A DNA stretch of 64,000 nt from Amycolatopsis sp. A133 (GCF_031082405.1 NZ_JAVHJU010000040.1:1-64000), one strand, 5' to 3'; counted from the stretch's first letter, positions 8,218-18,903 are shown. Notes: generated by a model not told the origin, from the sequence alone. Program-made: numbers and translations.

Positions 8218-10107
8218 TCAGGACGTGAGCATCGGCGCCGCGAGGAACTGCTCCGGGATCGCGAACGCGTCGACCAGCGTGCGGGCGTGCGGACGCAGCT
8301 CCGAGCACAGCCGGTTCACCGCCGCCGTGACGGCCTTCCCGCGCGATGCCGTCAGGCGGCCGTGACCCAGGAACCACGCCAGGTCGTCTTCGATCGCCGA
8401 CAGCGCGTACAGGTCGCAGACACGCTCGAGCAGCGTGCGGGCGTCCGGGTCTTCGCAGCGCTCGACGGCTGCCGAGAACGCCTCCAGCACCAGCCGTTCG
8501 ACGTGGACGCGACCGGCGCGCAGCACGTGGTCCTGTGCGGAGTTGAAGACGCCGAACGGGTCGGCAGCCGCCTTGCGCAGGCGCCTCGCCACCCCTTCGA
8601 CGACGTGGTCCTCGCGGTCCTCGAACAGCCGCAGCTGCCACTCGCGGCGGAAGAAGACCTCCGAGTCCGACCCCACGGTGAGCGACTCGACCGCTTTCCG
8701 CGCCGACGTCCGCTCCAGCACCGCGCTGACCACCTGCTCGGCGAAGAAGCGGGCCGTCGCCAGCGGCGAAAGGTCCTCGAAGTCCTGCTTGTAGCTGGTC
8801 AGCAGGCCCTTCGCGACCAGCTGCAGCAGGACCGTGTTGTCCCCCTCGAACGTCGTGAAGACGTCGGTGTCGGCCTTCAGGCCCGGCAGCACGTTCTCCG
8901 CCAGGTAGCCCGCCCCGCCGCACGCCTCGCGCGCCGTCTGGATCGCCGAGGTCGCGTGCCACGTCGCGAGCGCCTTCAGCCCGGCGGCGCGCGCCTCCAG
9001 CTCGCGCTGTTCCTCCTCGGGCGCCGACGAATCGATGTCGTTCAGCTTCGAGACCAGTTCTTCCTGCGCGAAGTGCAGCGCGTACGTCTTCGCCAGTGCC
9101 GGCAGCAGCTTCCGCTGGTGGGCCAGGTAGTCGAGGACGACGACCTCGTCGCCGTCCGGCTTCGCGAACTGGCGGCGGACCTCGCCGTAGCGGATCGCCA
9201 GCGCCAGCGCGCGTTTCGTGGCGCTGCCCGCGCTGCCCGCGACGCTCACCCGGCCGCGGATCAGCGTGCCCAGCATCGTGAAGAACCGGCGGCTGTCGCT
9301 TTCGATCGGGCTCGAGTACGTCCCGTCTTCGGCGACGTCACCGAAGCGGTTCAGCAACGCCTCGCGCGGGATCCGGACGTTGTCGAAACCCAGCCGTCCG
9401 TTGTCGACACCGTTGAGGCCCGCCTTCGGGCCGCAGTCCTCGATGGACACTCCCGGCATCGGCTTGCCGTCTTCGTCCCGGATCGGCACGAGGAACGCGT
9501 GCACCCCCCGCGACTCCGAACCCGTGATCAGCTGCGCGAAGACCACCGCCAGCCGGCCGTCGCGGGCCGCGTTGCCGATGTATTCCTTGCGCGCCATCGT
9601 GTCCGGCGTGTGCACCACGAACCCACCGTCCACGAAGGTCGCCGTGGTGCGCAGGTGCTGGACGTCGGAGCCGTGGCCGTGCTCGGTCATCGCGAAGCAG
9701 CCCAGCAGCTCGAGGTCCATGATCGCGCGCAGGTACCGCTCGTGGTGGCGCGCCGTGCCGAGCAGCTGGACGGCACCGCCGAACAGGCCCCACTGGACAC
9801 CGGCCTTCACCATCAGCGACAGGTCGCCGTAGCCGAGCATCTCGAACGACGTCACCGAGCCGCCGACGTCACCACCGCCGCCGTACGCCGGGTCGAAGCC
9901 CAGGCCGGGCCGGTCGGTTTCGGCGAGCGCGCGCAGCTGGTCGAGCACCTGGGCGCGATGCGCCTCGATGCCGAGGTCCACCGGGTCCCGGAACTCCGCT
10001 TCGGCCATCTGCGCCCGCACCCCGCGGCGCAGCTCGGCCCAGCGACCGTCGAGGACGGCGGTCAGCGCGTCCGGATCCACCTTCGAGGGCACTTCGGGGA
10101 CGTCCAC
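8218..10107 (-). CDS. Acyl-CoA dehydrogenase / acyl-CoA oxidase-like flavoprotein
   Basis: The product is about 629 residues. It carries the acyl-CoA dehydrogenase middle domain (LLGCFAMTEHGHGSDVQHLRTTA), the substrate-loop region with IPREALLNRFGDV, and a C-terminal domain with ACGGAGYLAENVLPGLKADTDVFTTFEGDN. In that last motif the Glu of TFEGDN is the usual catalytic base of the oxidase-like subgroup. It is expected to oxidise acyl-CoA to trans-2-enoyl-CoA in fatty-acid breakdown. I set the start at the GTG at 10107 because GGAGG lies 5-6 nt upstream. The frame stays open to 10161 but passes through a dyad that looks like the operator. Confidence 0.9.
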   Translation of the reverse strand: MDVPEVPSKVDPDALTAVLDGRWAELRRGVRAQMAEAEFRDPVDLGIEAHRAQVLDQLRALAETDRPGLGFDPAYGGGGDVGGSVTSFEMLGYGDLSLMVKAGVQWGLFGGAVQLLGTARHHERYLRAIMDLELLGCFAMTEHGHGSDVQHLRTTATFVDGGFVVHTPDTMARKEYIGNAARDGRLAVVFAQLITGSESRGVHAFLVPIRDEDGKPMPGVSIEDCGPKAGLNGVDNGRLGFDNVRIPREALLNRFGDVAEDGTYSSPIESDSRRFFTMLGTLIRGRVSVAGSAGSATKRALALAIRYGEVRRQFAKPDGDEVVVLDYLAHQRKLLPALAKTYALHFAQEELVSKLNDIDSSAPEEEQRELEARAAGLKALATWHATSAIQTAREACGGAGYLAENVLPGLKADTDVFTTFEGDNTVLLQLVAKGLLTSYKQDFEDLSPLATARFFAEQVVSAVLERTSARKAVESLTVGSDSEVFFRREWQLRLFEDREDHVVEGVARRLRKAAADPFGVFNSAQDHVLRAGRVHVERLVLEAFSAAVERCEDPDARTLLERVCDLYALSAIEDDLAWFLGHGRLTASRGKAVTAAVNRLCSELRPHARTLVDAFAIPEQFLAAPMLTS

Positions 10108-10116
10108 GGCTACCTC

Positions 10117-10152
10117 CGGCAGGCTTCCTACTCGTTGGTAGTAAGCCTGCCG
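10117..10152. promoter_or_regulatory. Long dyad abutting the acyl-CoA oxidase ribosome binding site
   Basis: CGGCAGGCTT and AAGCCTGCCG flank an inner CTAC-N6-GTAG pair, giving a 36-nt near-palindrome. It ends about 10 nt before the GTG start and directly precedes the GGAGG site. The position fits either an operator at the transcription start or an mRNA hairpin. TetR-type fatty-acid regulators use comparable dyads, but no regulator gene is adjacent. Confidence 0.5.
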
Positions 10153-10174
10153 CAGCGCCACCGATCCCGCAGGG

Positions 10175-11548
10175 TCAGATCGGCTTGCCGTTGATCGTCA
10201 CATTCGAAAACCGGGCGTTGTCCACGTACTTCAGCGTGTTCGAGGTGTCGGACACTCCCTCAAACGTGGAGTTCGCCACGCCGAACCCGTGCACGTGGGC
10301 GTCGGAAAGCCCGCTGACGTCGAACGCCTTGCCCGCGATCTTCGTGCTCGAACAGTGGCCGATCGCGAACGGTCCTAACGACGGGAGGTCACTGCCGGTC
10401 TGGCTGTTGTAGGTCGACGTCACGTACACGAAGTTGCGCGCGAACGTGCCGGAAACGCTGTCGAGGTTGATGTTCTCGGTGAATCCGCCACGCAGCGTGT
10501 TGGACTTCACGTAGAGCGCGAACTTCGTGTCACCCTGCACGGTGAGCCGGTGGGCGTAGACGTTGCGGATCCCGCCGGTCTGCTCGCTGCCGCAAGTGAT
10601 CGCGCCCCAGTTGCCGTTCATCACGCAGTTCACCACGACGAGGTTCTGGCACGGCACGTTCACCCGGCGCCCGTCGGCGTCGCGACCGGACTTGATCGCG
10701 ATGTTGTCGTCGTGCGCACCGAGGGTGCAGCTGGCGATGACGACGTGGTCGCACGACTCGGGGTCGCAGCCGTCGGTGTTGCTGTGGGCGGTGCTGGGGT
10801 CGGTGCTGACGCCGTCGACCGTGACGTTGCGGCACAGCGTCGGGTGCAGCTGCCAGAACATGGAGTTCTTCAAGGTGACGCCCTGGATCAGCACGTTCTC
10901 GCAGGCGTACGGCTCGACGAACGCCGACCGCGTGGTGTGCCCGGAGCCCGGCACCACCCGTTTCTCCGGCGCGATTCCGTCGGCCACCAGCGATTCCAGG
11001 TACGCGCGGTCGCTGCCCTTGTTCCACGACGACGTCGCCGCCGCGTCGAGCGTGCCGCGGCCGGTGAGGCCGATGTTCTTTTCCCCGTAGGCGTAGATCA
11101 TCGGCGAGCGGTTGACGCACTCGATGCCTTCGTAGCGCGTCAAGACGTTCGGGAACTTCGAGGCGTCGCCGCTGAACTTGAGCACCGAGCCGGGTTCGAG
11201 GTGCAGGTCGACGTTGCTCCTGAGCCGGATGGCCCCGGTCAGGAAACTGCCGCCGCCCGGCACGACCACGTGGCCGCCACCGGCCGCGGCGCAGGCTTCG
11301 ATCGCCTTCTTGATCGCCGCGGTGTTGTCGGTCTTGCCGTCGTTCTTCGCGCCGTAACCGGTGATCGGGAACCGGCGGTCCGGGAACACCGGGACCGTCG
11401 TGTTCGCGACGATGTCGTTCGCCGCCGGCCACGGGAGCGGGGGAACGTCGATGCGGGGTGCCGCCGAGGCAACCGCGGGCAGCAGCGGCACCGCCGCCAC
11501 CGCGAGCCCGCCTTTGATCAGCTGCCGCCGGGTGAACCTGCCGTCCAT
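10175..11548 (-). CDS. Secreted glycoside hydrolase family 28 protein (polygalacturonase-like)
   Basis: The 457-residue product starts with a Tat signal peptide (FTRRQLIKGG, hydrophobic core, cleavage near ASAAP). GYGAKNDGKTDNTAAIKKAIEAC follows, then right-handed beta-helix repeats. GH28 catalytic motifs are visible as SNTDGCD, HDDNIAIKSG and CGSEQTGG, with YVKSN in place of the usual RIK-type motif. Pectin-type polyuronides are the typical substrate; exact specificity is inferred. The ATG at 11548 has AAGGAAG 5 nt upstream. Immediately downstream the acyl-CoA oxidase promoter begins. No sugar-transport gene is adjacent. Confidence 0.88.
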   Translation of the reverse strand: MDGRFTRRQLIKGGLAVAAVPLLPAVASAAPRIDVPPLPWPAANDIVANTTVPVFPDRRFPITGYGAKNDGKTDNTAAIKKAIEACAAAGGGHVVVPGGGSFLTGAIRLRSNVDLHLEPGSVLKFSGDASKFPNVLTRYEGIECVNRSPMIYAYGEKNIGLTGRGTLDAAATSSWNKGSDRAYLESLVADGIAPEKRVVPGSGHTTRSAFVEPYACENVLIQGVTLKNSMFWQLHPTLCRNVTVDGVSTDPSTAHSNTDGCDPESCDHVVIASCTLGAHDDNIAIKSGRDADGRRVNVPCQNLVVVNCVMNGNWGAITCGSEQTGGIRNVYAHRLTVQGDTKFALYVKSNTLRGGFTENINLDSVSGTFARNFVYVTSTYNSQTGSDLPSLGPFAIGHCSSTKIAGKAFDVSGLSDAHVHGFGVANSTFEGVSDTSNTLKYVDNARFSNVTINGKPI

Positions 11549-12034
11549 GGACACTTCCTTCACGGGAAGACCTGGTGCGACGGCGGAACCGCGGCACGGA
11601 CCGCGGGCACGACGAACTGTAGGCCGCCGATCGGGTCCGGGTCCAGGCTTGCGCGACCGGTGAAGATCGCAGCATGTCGATTCGAAAGGGCGTGCGCGCC
11701 CTCGCGCGTTGAGCGCCCCGCGGCGGCCAGGCCACGAAGCGGGCAACAACCCGCACACGCTGGTGGCGGACCGCGGAACGTGCCGCATGACCACGTGGCT
11801 CGACGACCCCGAACGGCTGGCGATCGCGGCCTTCGAGAACACGGCGCCGGTCTATTTTGATCCACCCGGAGCACGGGGGGACCGGGATCGCGCCGGGGGC
11901 TTGGTTCGGGCGGCGGCAGCGGGAGCCGGGAGCCGGGTTCCGGAAGCCGGCGCTGATCGCGGACTAAGGCGGTCGTGAGTGGTAAAGAGGGTTCTAACCC
12001 TCTTTACCACTCACGACCAGCCGCGGCAGAGCGT
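11549..12034. other. 486-bp intergenic region with a long hairpin and a doubtful short frame
   Basis: This region upstream of the GH28 gene contains the palindromic element at 11971-12018. A plus-strand frame from an ATG at 11787 starts MTTWLDDPERLAIAAFENTAPVYFDPP and then becomes low-complexity Arg/Ala until 11978. Its first 28 residues look coding, so it may be the remnant of a disrupted gene. No ribosome binding site or homologue is evident. Confidence 0.35.
11971..12018. terminator. Perfect 23-bp hairpin (copy 2 of the repeated element)
   Basis: The arms are perfectly complementary over 23 bp around a CT centre. It starts 17 nt past the stop codon of the leftward gene ending at 12035. 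The outer arm and the spacer AGCCGCGGCAG up to the stop codon are shared with the element at the window's left end, while the inner stem differs with compensating changes. Confidence 0.78.
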
Positions 12035-12592
12035 TCAGGCCAGGTCGGGGCCCTTGGAGCGCAGGTCGTCGACCTTGCTCATCGCTTCCCGCAGCTCGCC
12101 CAGCCAGCTGTCCGCGTGCTGGCCGACCAAGCGCACCGCCCAGGCCAGCGCGTCCGAGCGCGAACGCGCCACGCCCGCGTCGACCAGGGTGTCCAGCACC
12201 AGGCGTTCCGGCTGGCGCAGGCGCGTCATCACCGGGGCCGAGTGCGTCGTGAACAACGCCGTCGTGCCGCCCAGGCGTGCACCCCAGGCCACCTTGCGCT
12301 GGTAGCGGTGTTCGGCCTGGCGGGCGATCTCGATGCGCTCGTCGCGCGTCTCCTCGCGGTACCGGCTGATCCGGCCCTCTTCAGCCGCCGCGCGGGCCGC
12401 GTCGTCGGCGTACTCCTCCGTCAACGCCGGGAGCTCGCCGACCACGATGATCTCTTCGCGGTCGACCGTGACCTCCGGTGCGCCCGTGAACCAGCCGTCG
12501 GGCAGGCGGCCGCCGAACCAGGCCGCCGCGTCGTCCGCCGGCGGGACCTCGGCCTGCTGCCAGCCCCGGCCTCCGCGCCATCCCCGTCCCAT
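12035..12592 (-). CDS. Conserved actinobacterial hypothetical protein with ribbon-helix-helix-like C-terminus
   Basis: The 185-residue protein begins with a Gly/Arg/Trp-rich segment, followed by an acidic and Arg-rich middle. The C-terminal third (RLRQPERLVLDTLVDAG, then ARSRSDALAWAVRLVGQHAD) has the spacing of a ribbon-helix-helix or CopG-like DNA-binding fold. I do not recognise a named family. The ATG at 12592 has CGGAG 6 nt upstream. A tandem GATTACAT repeat overlaps this translation start region, which suggests possible autoregulation if the protein binds DNA. It precedes a covarying hairpin terminator. Confidence 0.8.
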   Translation of the reverse strand: MGRGWRGGRGWQQAEVPPADDAAAWFGGRLPDGWFTGAPEVTVDREEIIVVGELPALTEEYADDAARAAAEEGRISRYREETRDERIEIARQAEHRYQRKVAWGARLGGTTALFTTHSAPVMTRLRQPERLVLDTLVDAGVARSRSDALAWAVRLVGQHADSWLGELREAMSKVDDLRSKGPDLA

Positions 12593-12602
12593 GTCGCACT
12601 CC

Positions 12603-12618
12603 GATTACATGATTACAT
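12603..12618. promoter_or_regulatory. Tandem GATTACAT repeat upstream of the 12035-12592 gene
   Basis: GATTACATGATTACAT is two exact 8-bp direct repeats ending 11 nt from the start codon and touching its ribosome binding site. It is AT-rich against a very GC-rich background. Short direct repeats are typical operators of ribbon-helix-helix proteins. Confidence 0.45.
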
Positions 12619-12674
12619 CGCTACCCAAGCTACGCCGAATACCGGGCAATCAACACGGCGTTCACCCAGGGCGA

Positions 12675-14648
<1,974 letters not shown>

Positions 14649-14713
14649 GGTTCCAGGGTCGCACCCGGGAAAACCGGGCGCGCGGTCACCGGCTCCTCGG
14701 CCACACTGTGCCG

Positions 14714-16081
14714 GTGTTGCTGACCATCACCACGACCCGAAATCCGGCCACCGACCTGGGCTTTCTCCTGCACAAGCACCCGGAGAAGGCGCAGTCGGTC
14801 GCGCTGTCCGCCGGTACCGCGCACGTCTTCTACCCGGAAGCCGCGCCGGACCGGTGCACCGCCGCGCTGTTCGTCGAGATCGATCCCGTCGAGCTCGTCC
14901 GCGGGGGCGGGACGTCGCTGACCCAGTACGTCAACGACCGGCCGTACGCCGGGGGCTCGTACCTCGCGGTCGCGCTGCGGGCGGCGTTCACCACCGCGCT
15001 CGCCGGGCGCTGCGCCGCGCGTCCCGAACTGGTCGACGAGGCCTTTGACCTGGAGGTCCACGTGCCGTCGCTGTCCGCCCGCGGTGGCCCCGAGGTTGTG
15101 CACAAGCTGTTCGAGCCGCTCGGCTGGCGCGTTTCGGCGACGCCGATCGCGCTCGACCCGCAGTTCCCGCAGTGGGGCGACAGCCGCTATGTCGACTTGC
15201 GGCTCACCGGCACGCACCGCGTCGCCGACGCGCTGCGCCACCTGTACGTGCTGCTGCCGGCGCTCGACGGCGACAAGCACTACTGGGTCGGCCAGGACGA
15301 GGCCGACAAGCTGCTGCGCGCCGGCGACGGCTGGCTCGCCGCGCACCCCGAGCGGACGCTCATCACGAACCGCTACCTGGAGCGGCGCCGCCCGGTCGTC
15401 GCGTACGCGCTTTCGCGGCTGGCCGAGGCGGACGACGTCCCGGCGGAGGCCGAAGCGCTGGTCACGGAGGTGCCGGACAAGCCGGAGAGCCTCGCGTCGC
15501 AGCGCCACGGCAGTGTGCTCGCCGCGTTGCGGGCCGCGGGCGCCCGGCGCGTGCTGGACCTCGGCTGCGGCTCCGGCGCGCTGCTGCGCGTCCTCGAGAA
15601 GGAACGGTCGTTCACCGAGATCGTCGGCGTCGACGTGTCGAGCAGTGCCTTGACCATCGCGGAGAAGCGGCTGAAGGACAATTCCCGCGTCACGCTGCGC
15701 CAATCCGCGCTCACCTACGCCGACCCGGCGCTGGCCGGGTTCGACGCCGCCGTGCTGATGGAGGTCGTCGAGCACGTCGACGAGGAGCGGCTCCCGGCCC
15801 TGGAACACGCCGTGTTCGGGGTCGCGGCGCCGCGCACCGTGCTCGTCACGACGCCCAACGCGGAGTACAACCGGCTGTTCGAGTTCCTGCCGATGGGGCA
15901 TTTCCGGCACGCCGACCACCGGTTCGAATGGACGCGAGCCGAGTTCCGCGCCTGGGCGGACGGCGTCGCGACCCGGCGTGGCTACGACGTCCGATACGTG
16001 CCGATCGGACCGGAAGACCAGGAATCGGGACCGCCGACCCAACTGGCGGTCTTCACCACCCAAAAGGAGGTGGCCGCGTGA
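14714..16081 (+). CDS. hen1: Bacterial Hen1: RNA 3'-terminal ribose 2'-O-methyltransferase
   Basis: The product is about 455 residues. The N-terminal half is the bacterial Hen1-specific region (LLTITTTRNPATDLGFLLHKHPEK) that partners Pnkp. The C-terminal half is a SAM methyltransferase with VLDLGCGSGALL, the metal-binding MEVVEHVDEERL, TTPNAEYN and HADHRFEWTRAEF. Family knowledge: it methylates the 2'-OH at a break before Pnkp seals it, protecting repaired RNA from repeated cleavage by ribotoxins. The family usually begins MLLTI, so I chose the GTG at 14714; a GTG two codons upstream (14708) is possible. It overlaps pnkp by 4 nt, indicating translational coupling. Confidence 0.95.
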   Translation: MLLTITTTRNPATDLGFLLHKHPEKAQSVALSAGTAHVFYPEAAPDRCTAALFVEIDPVELVRGGGTSLTQYVNDRPYAGGSYLAVALRAAFTTALAGRCAARPELVDEAFDLEVHVPSLSARGGPEVVHKLFEPLGWRVSATPIALDPQFPQWGDSRYVDLRLTGTHRVADALRHLYVLLPALDGDKHYWVGQDEADKLLRAGDGWLAAHPERTLITNRYLERRRPVVAYALSRLAEADDVPAEAEALVTEVPDKPESLASQRHGSVLAALRAAGARRVLDLGCGSGALLRVLEKERSFTEIVGVDVSSSALTIAEKRLKDNSRVTLRQSALTYADPALAGFDAAVLMEVVEHVDEERLPALEHAVFGVAAPRTVLVTTPNAEYNRLFEFLPMGHFRHADHRFEWTRAEFRAWADGVATRRGYDVRYVPIGPEDQESGPPTQLAVFTTQKEVAA

Positions 16082-18570
16082 AGCTGACCGTTCCCGACAT
16101 GTCGCTCGTCGTGCTCGTCGGCGCTTCCGGCTCCGGCAAGTCGACGTTCGCACGCACGCACTTCGCGCCGACGCAGGTGCTCTCCAGTGACTTCTTCCGC
16201 GGGCTCGTCGCCGACGACGAGAACGACCAGTCGGCGTCGGCCGACGCCTTCGAGGCGCTGCACTACATCGCGGGCAAGCGGCTCGCGGCCGGGCGGACGA
16301 CCGTCATCGACGCGACGAACGTCCAACGCGCTTCGCGGGCGAGCCTGGTGAAGCTCGCGAAGGAGCACGACGTCCTGCCGACGGCGATCGTGCTCGACCT
16401 GCCGTTGCCGGTCTGCGTCGCGCGCAACGCCGGGCGGCCGGACCGCGACTTCGGCGACCACGTCGTCCGACGGCAGCGCGGTGAGCTGCAGCGGTCGCTG
16501 AAGTCGTTGGAGCGCGAAGGTTTCCGGCGCGTGCACGTGCTGCGCAGCGAGGCCGAAGTGGCCGAAGCGGAGATCGTCGTCGAGCCGCTGCGCAACGACA
16601 AGCGCGAGCTGACCGGGCCGTTCGACGTGATCGGCGACGTCCACGGCTGCGCGGCCGAGCTCGAGGAGCTGCTGGCCGAGCTGGGGTACGTCGACGGCGT
16701 GCACCCGGCCGGGCGGACGGCGGTGTTCGTCGGCGACCTCGTCGACCGCGGCCCGGACACCCCGGGTGTGCTGCGGCGCGTCATGGCGATGGCTTCGGCC
16801 GGCAACGCACTGGTCGTGTGCGGGAACCACGAGCAGAAGCTGGTGCGCGCGCTGCACGGCCGGAAGGTCAACGCCGCCCACGGGCTCGCCGAGTCGCTGG
16901 AGCAGCTCGCCGCGGAAACCGAAGACTTCCGGCGGAAGGCGCACGAATTCTGCGACGGGCTGATCGCGCACTACGTCCTCGACGGCGGGAAGCTCGTCGT
17001 CGCGCACGCCGGGCTGCCCGAGCGCTACCACGGGCGCGCGTCCGGGCGGGTGCGCAGCATGGCGCTCTACGGCGACACGACCGGCGAGACCGACGAGTAC
17101 GGCCTGCCGGTGCGGCTGCCGTGGGCGCGCGACTACCGCGGGTCGGCGATGGTGCTCTACGGGCACACGCCGACGCTCGAGCCGGAGTGGGTCAACAACA
17201 CGATGTGCCTCGACACCGGCGCCGTGTTCGGCGGGAAGCTGACGGCGTTGCGCTACCCGGAGCGCGAAGTCGTCTCGGTGAAGGCGCACCGGGTCTGGTA
17301 CGAGCCGGTACGCCCGCTGGATTCCGCTCGGCCGCTGGGCGGGCGCGAGCCGGCGGTGCTGGAACTGACCGACGTCACCGGGAAGCGGATCGTGCAGACC
17401 GCGTACCACGGCCGGGTCGGCGTCTCGGCGGAGCAGTCGGCGGCGGCGTTGGAGGTGATGAGCCGGTTCGCGGTCGACCCGCGGTGGCTCGCCTACCTGC
17501 CGCCGACGATGGCGCCGTGCTCGACGTCGTCGCGTCCCGACTACCTGGAGCACCCCGAAGAGGCGTTCGCCGAGTACCGGGCCGCGGGCGTGCAGTCGGT
17601 GCTGTGCGAGGAGAAGCACATGGGCTCGCGGGCCGTCGTGCTCGTCTGCCGGGACGACGAGGTGGCGTACCACCGCTTCGGGATCCGCGGCGGCGGCGCG
17701 GTGTACACGCGGACCGGGCGGCCGTTCTTCCCGGCGGCGCAGAACGACGAGCTGCTGGCGGACGTGCGGGCGGCGGCCGCCGGGCTGTTCGACGAGCTGG
17801 GTTCGGGTTGGTTGCTGCTCGACGCCGAGCTGCTGCCGTGGAGCGCGAAGGCCGGCTCGCTCATCGCGGATCAGTACGCTTCGGTGGGCGCGGCGGCCCA
17901 GGCGGTGCTGCCGGCGGCGGTTTCGGCGTTGACGACGGCGGCGGCCCGCGGCATCGACGTCTCGGACCTGTTGTCGCGGACGGCTTCGCGTTCGTCCACA
18001 GTGGATTCCTACCGGACGGCGTACCGGCGCTACTGCTGGCCGACGTCCGGGCTGGACGGCGTGCGGCTGGCGCCGTTCCAGCTGCTGGCGTCGGAGGGGA
18101 AGGCCTACCACGACCGGCCGCATTCGTGGCACCTGTCGCTGCTCGACGGCCTCGCCGGGCCCCGGTTCCAGCGCACCCGGACGCTCGAGGTGGACCTGCT
18201 GGACGAGGCGTCGGTCGCGCGGGGCGTCTCGTGGTGGGCGGAGCTGACGGCCGCCGGCGGCGAGGGCATGGTCGTCAAGCCGGCGGCGAACCTGACCCAC
18301 GGGACGCGCGGGCTGGTCCAACCGGGGGTGAAGGTGCGCGGGCGCGAGTACCTGCGGATCATCTACGGGCCGGACTACACGCTGCCGGAGAACCTGGAGC
18401 GGCTGCGCAAGCGCGGGCTCAACCGCAAGCGCACGCTGGCGCTGCGCGAGTACGCCCTGGGCCTCGAGGCCCTGGAGCGCGTCGCGCGGAGCGAGCCGCT
18501 GTGGCGCGTGCACGAGTGCGTGTTCGCCGTGCTCGCGCTGGAGTCGGACCCGGTGGACCCGCGGCTCTAG
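16078..18570 (+). CDS. pnkp: Polynucleotide kinase-phosphatase-ligase Pnkp (RNA repair)
   Basis: The 830-residue product has three domains: kinase with GASGSGKST (residues 15-23); calcineurin-type 2',3'-phosphatase with FDVIGDVHGC (D187, H189), FVGDLVDRGPD and CGNHEQ; and an adenylyltransferase with EEKHMGSR, where K513 is the expected AMP acceptor. The layout matches Clostridium thermocellum Pnkp. With Hen1 it heals and seals broken RNA ends, typically tRNA cut by ribotoxins. The GTG at 16078 has a near-perfect AAGGAGG site inside the hen1 3' end. The stop codon abuts the convergent 18571 gene with no gap. Confidence 0.96.
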   Translation: MKLTVPDMSLVVLVGASGSGKSTFARTHFAPTQVLSSDFFRGLVADDENDQSASADAFEALHYIAGKRLAAGRTTVIDATNVQRASRASLVKLAKEHDVLPTAIVLDLPLPVCVARNAGRPDRDFGDHVVRRQRGELQRSLKSLEREGFRRVHVLRSEAEVAEAEIVVEPLRNDKRELTGPFDVIGDVHGCAAELEELLAELGYVDGVHPAGRTAVFVGDLVDRGPDTPGVLRRVMAMASAGNALVVCGNHEQKLVRALHGRKVNAAHGLAESLEQLAAETEDFRRKAHEFCDGLIAHYVLDGGKLVVAHAGLPERYHGRASGRVRSMALYGDTTGETDEYGLPVRLPWARDYRGSAMVLYGHTPTLEPEWVNNTMCLDTGAVFGGKLTALRYPEREVVSVKAHRVWYEPVRPLDSARPLGGREPAVLELTDVTGKRIVQTAYHGRVGVSAEQSAAALEVMSRFAVDPRWLAYLPPTMAPCSTSSRPDYLEHPEEAFAEYRAAGVQSVLCEEKHMGSRAVVLVCRDDEVAYHRFGIRGGGAVYTRTGRPFFPAAQNDELLADVRAAAAGLFDELGSGWLLLDAELLPWSAKAGSLIADQYASVGAAAQAVLPAAVSALTTAAARGIDVSDLLSRTASRSSTVDSYRTAYRRYCWPTSGLDGVRLAPFQLLASEGKAYHDRPHSWHLSLLDGLAGPRFQRTRTLEVDLLDEASVARGVSWWAELTAAGGEGMVVKPAANLTHGTRGLVQPGVKVRGREYLRIIYGPDYTLPENLERLRKRGLNRKRTLALREYALGLEALERVARSEPLWRVHECVFAVLALESDPVDPRL

Positions 18571-18903
18571 CTAACCGTCGGCCTTGGTGGTCGAGGAGTC
18601 CTTCACGGGCTCCTCGGCCACCACCGGCTCCCCGGCTTTGGCCTCGGGCTGTTCCGGTGCGGCGGGCTCCGGCGCGGGCGGGTCGTCGAAGCTGGCCGGG
18701 ACGCGCTTGAGGTGCTTGGTCATCGAGCGGACCAGGAAGGCCACCGCGACGAGGAACAGGATCAGCACCAGGAAGCCGACCGGGGACGACTTGCCGAAGT
18801 CCTCCCCCTGCCCGCCGTTGTCGCCGTTGCCCGGCTGCTGCGTCAAGACCAGGGCCGACGCGGTCACCGGAAGGGCCACGCCGGCCGGCAGCGTCAGACT
18901 CAT
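18571..18903 (-). CDS. Small single-pass membrane protein co-transcribed with mca
   Basis: The 110-residue product has a short hydrophobic start (LPAGVALPVTASALVL), a Gly/Asn linker, one clear membrane helix (PVGFLVLILFLVAVAFLV), a basic juxtamembrane patch (RSMTKHLKRVP) and an acidic Pro/Ala/Glu-rich tail. The ATG overlaps the mca stop codon (ATGA), so the two form an operon. The same small gene follows mca in M. tuberculosis (Rv1083 as I recall). Function is unknown; a cytoplasmic tail with N-out topology is inferred. Confidence 0.82.
   Translation of the reverse strand: MSLTLPAGVALPVTASALVLTQQPGNGDNGGQGEDFGKSSPVGFLVLILFLVAVAFLVRSMTKHLKRVPASFDDPPAPEPAAPEQPEAKAGEPVVAEEPVKDSSTTKADG

Noticed and set aside
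11787..11978. Short plus-strand frame starting MTTWLDDPERLAIAAFENT
   Set aside because: The first residues look protein-like, but there is no ribosome site, the rest is low complexity, and it ends at the palindromic element. It is kept only as a possible gene remnant.
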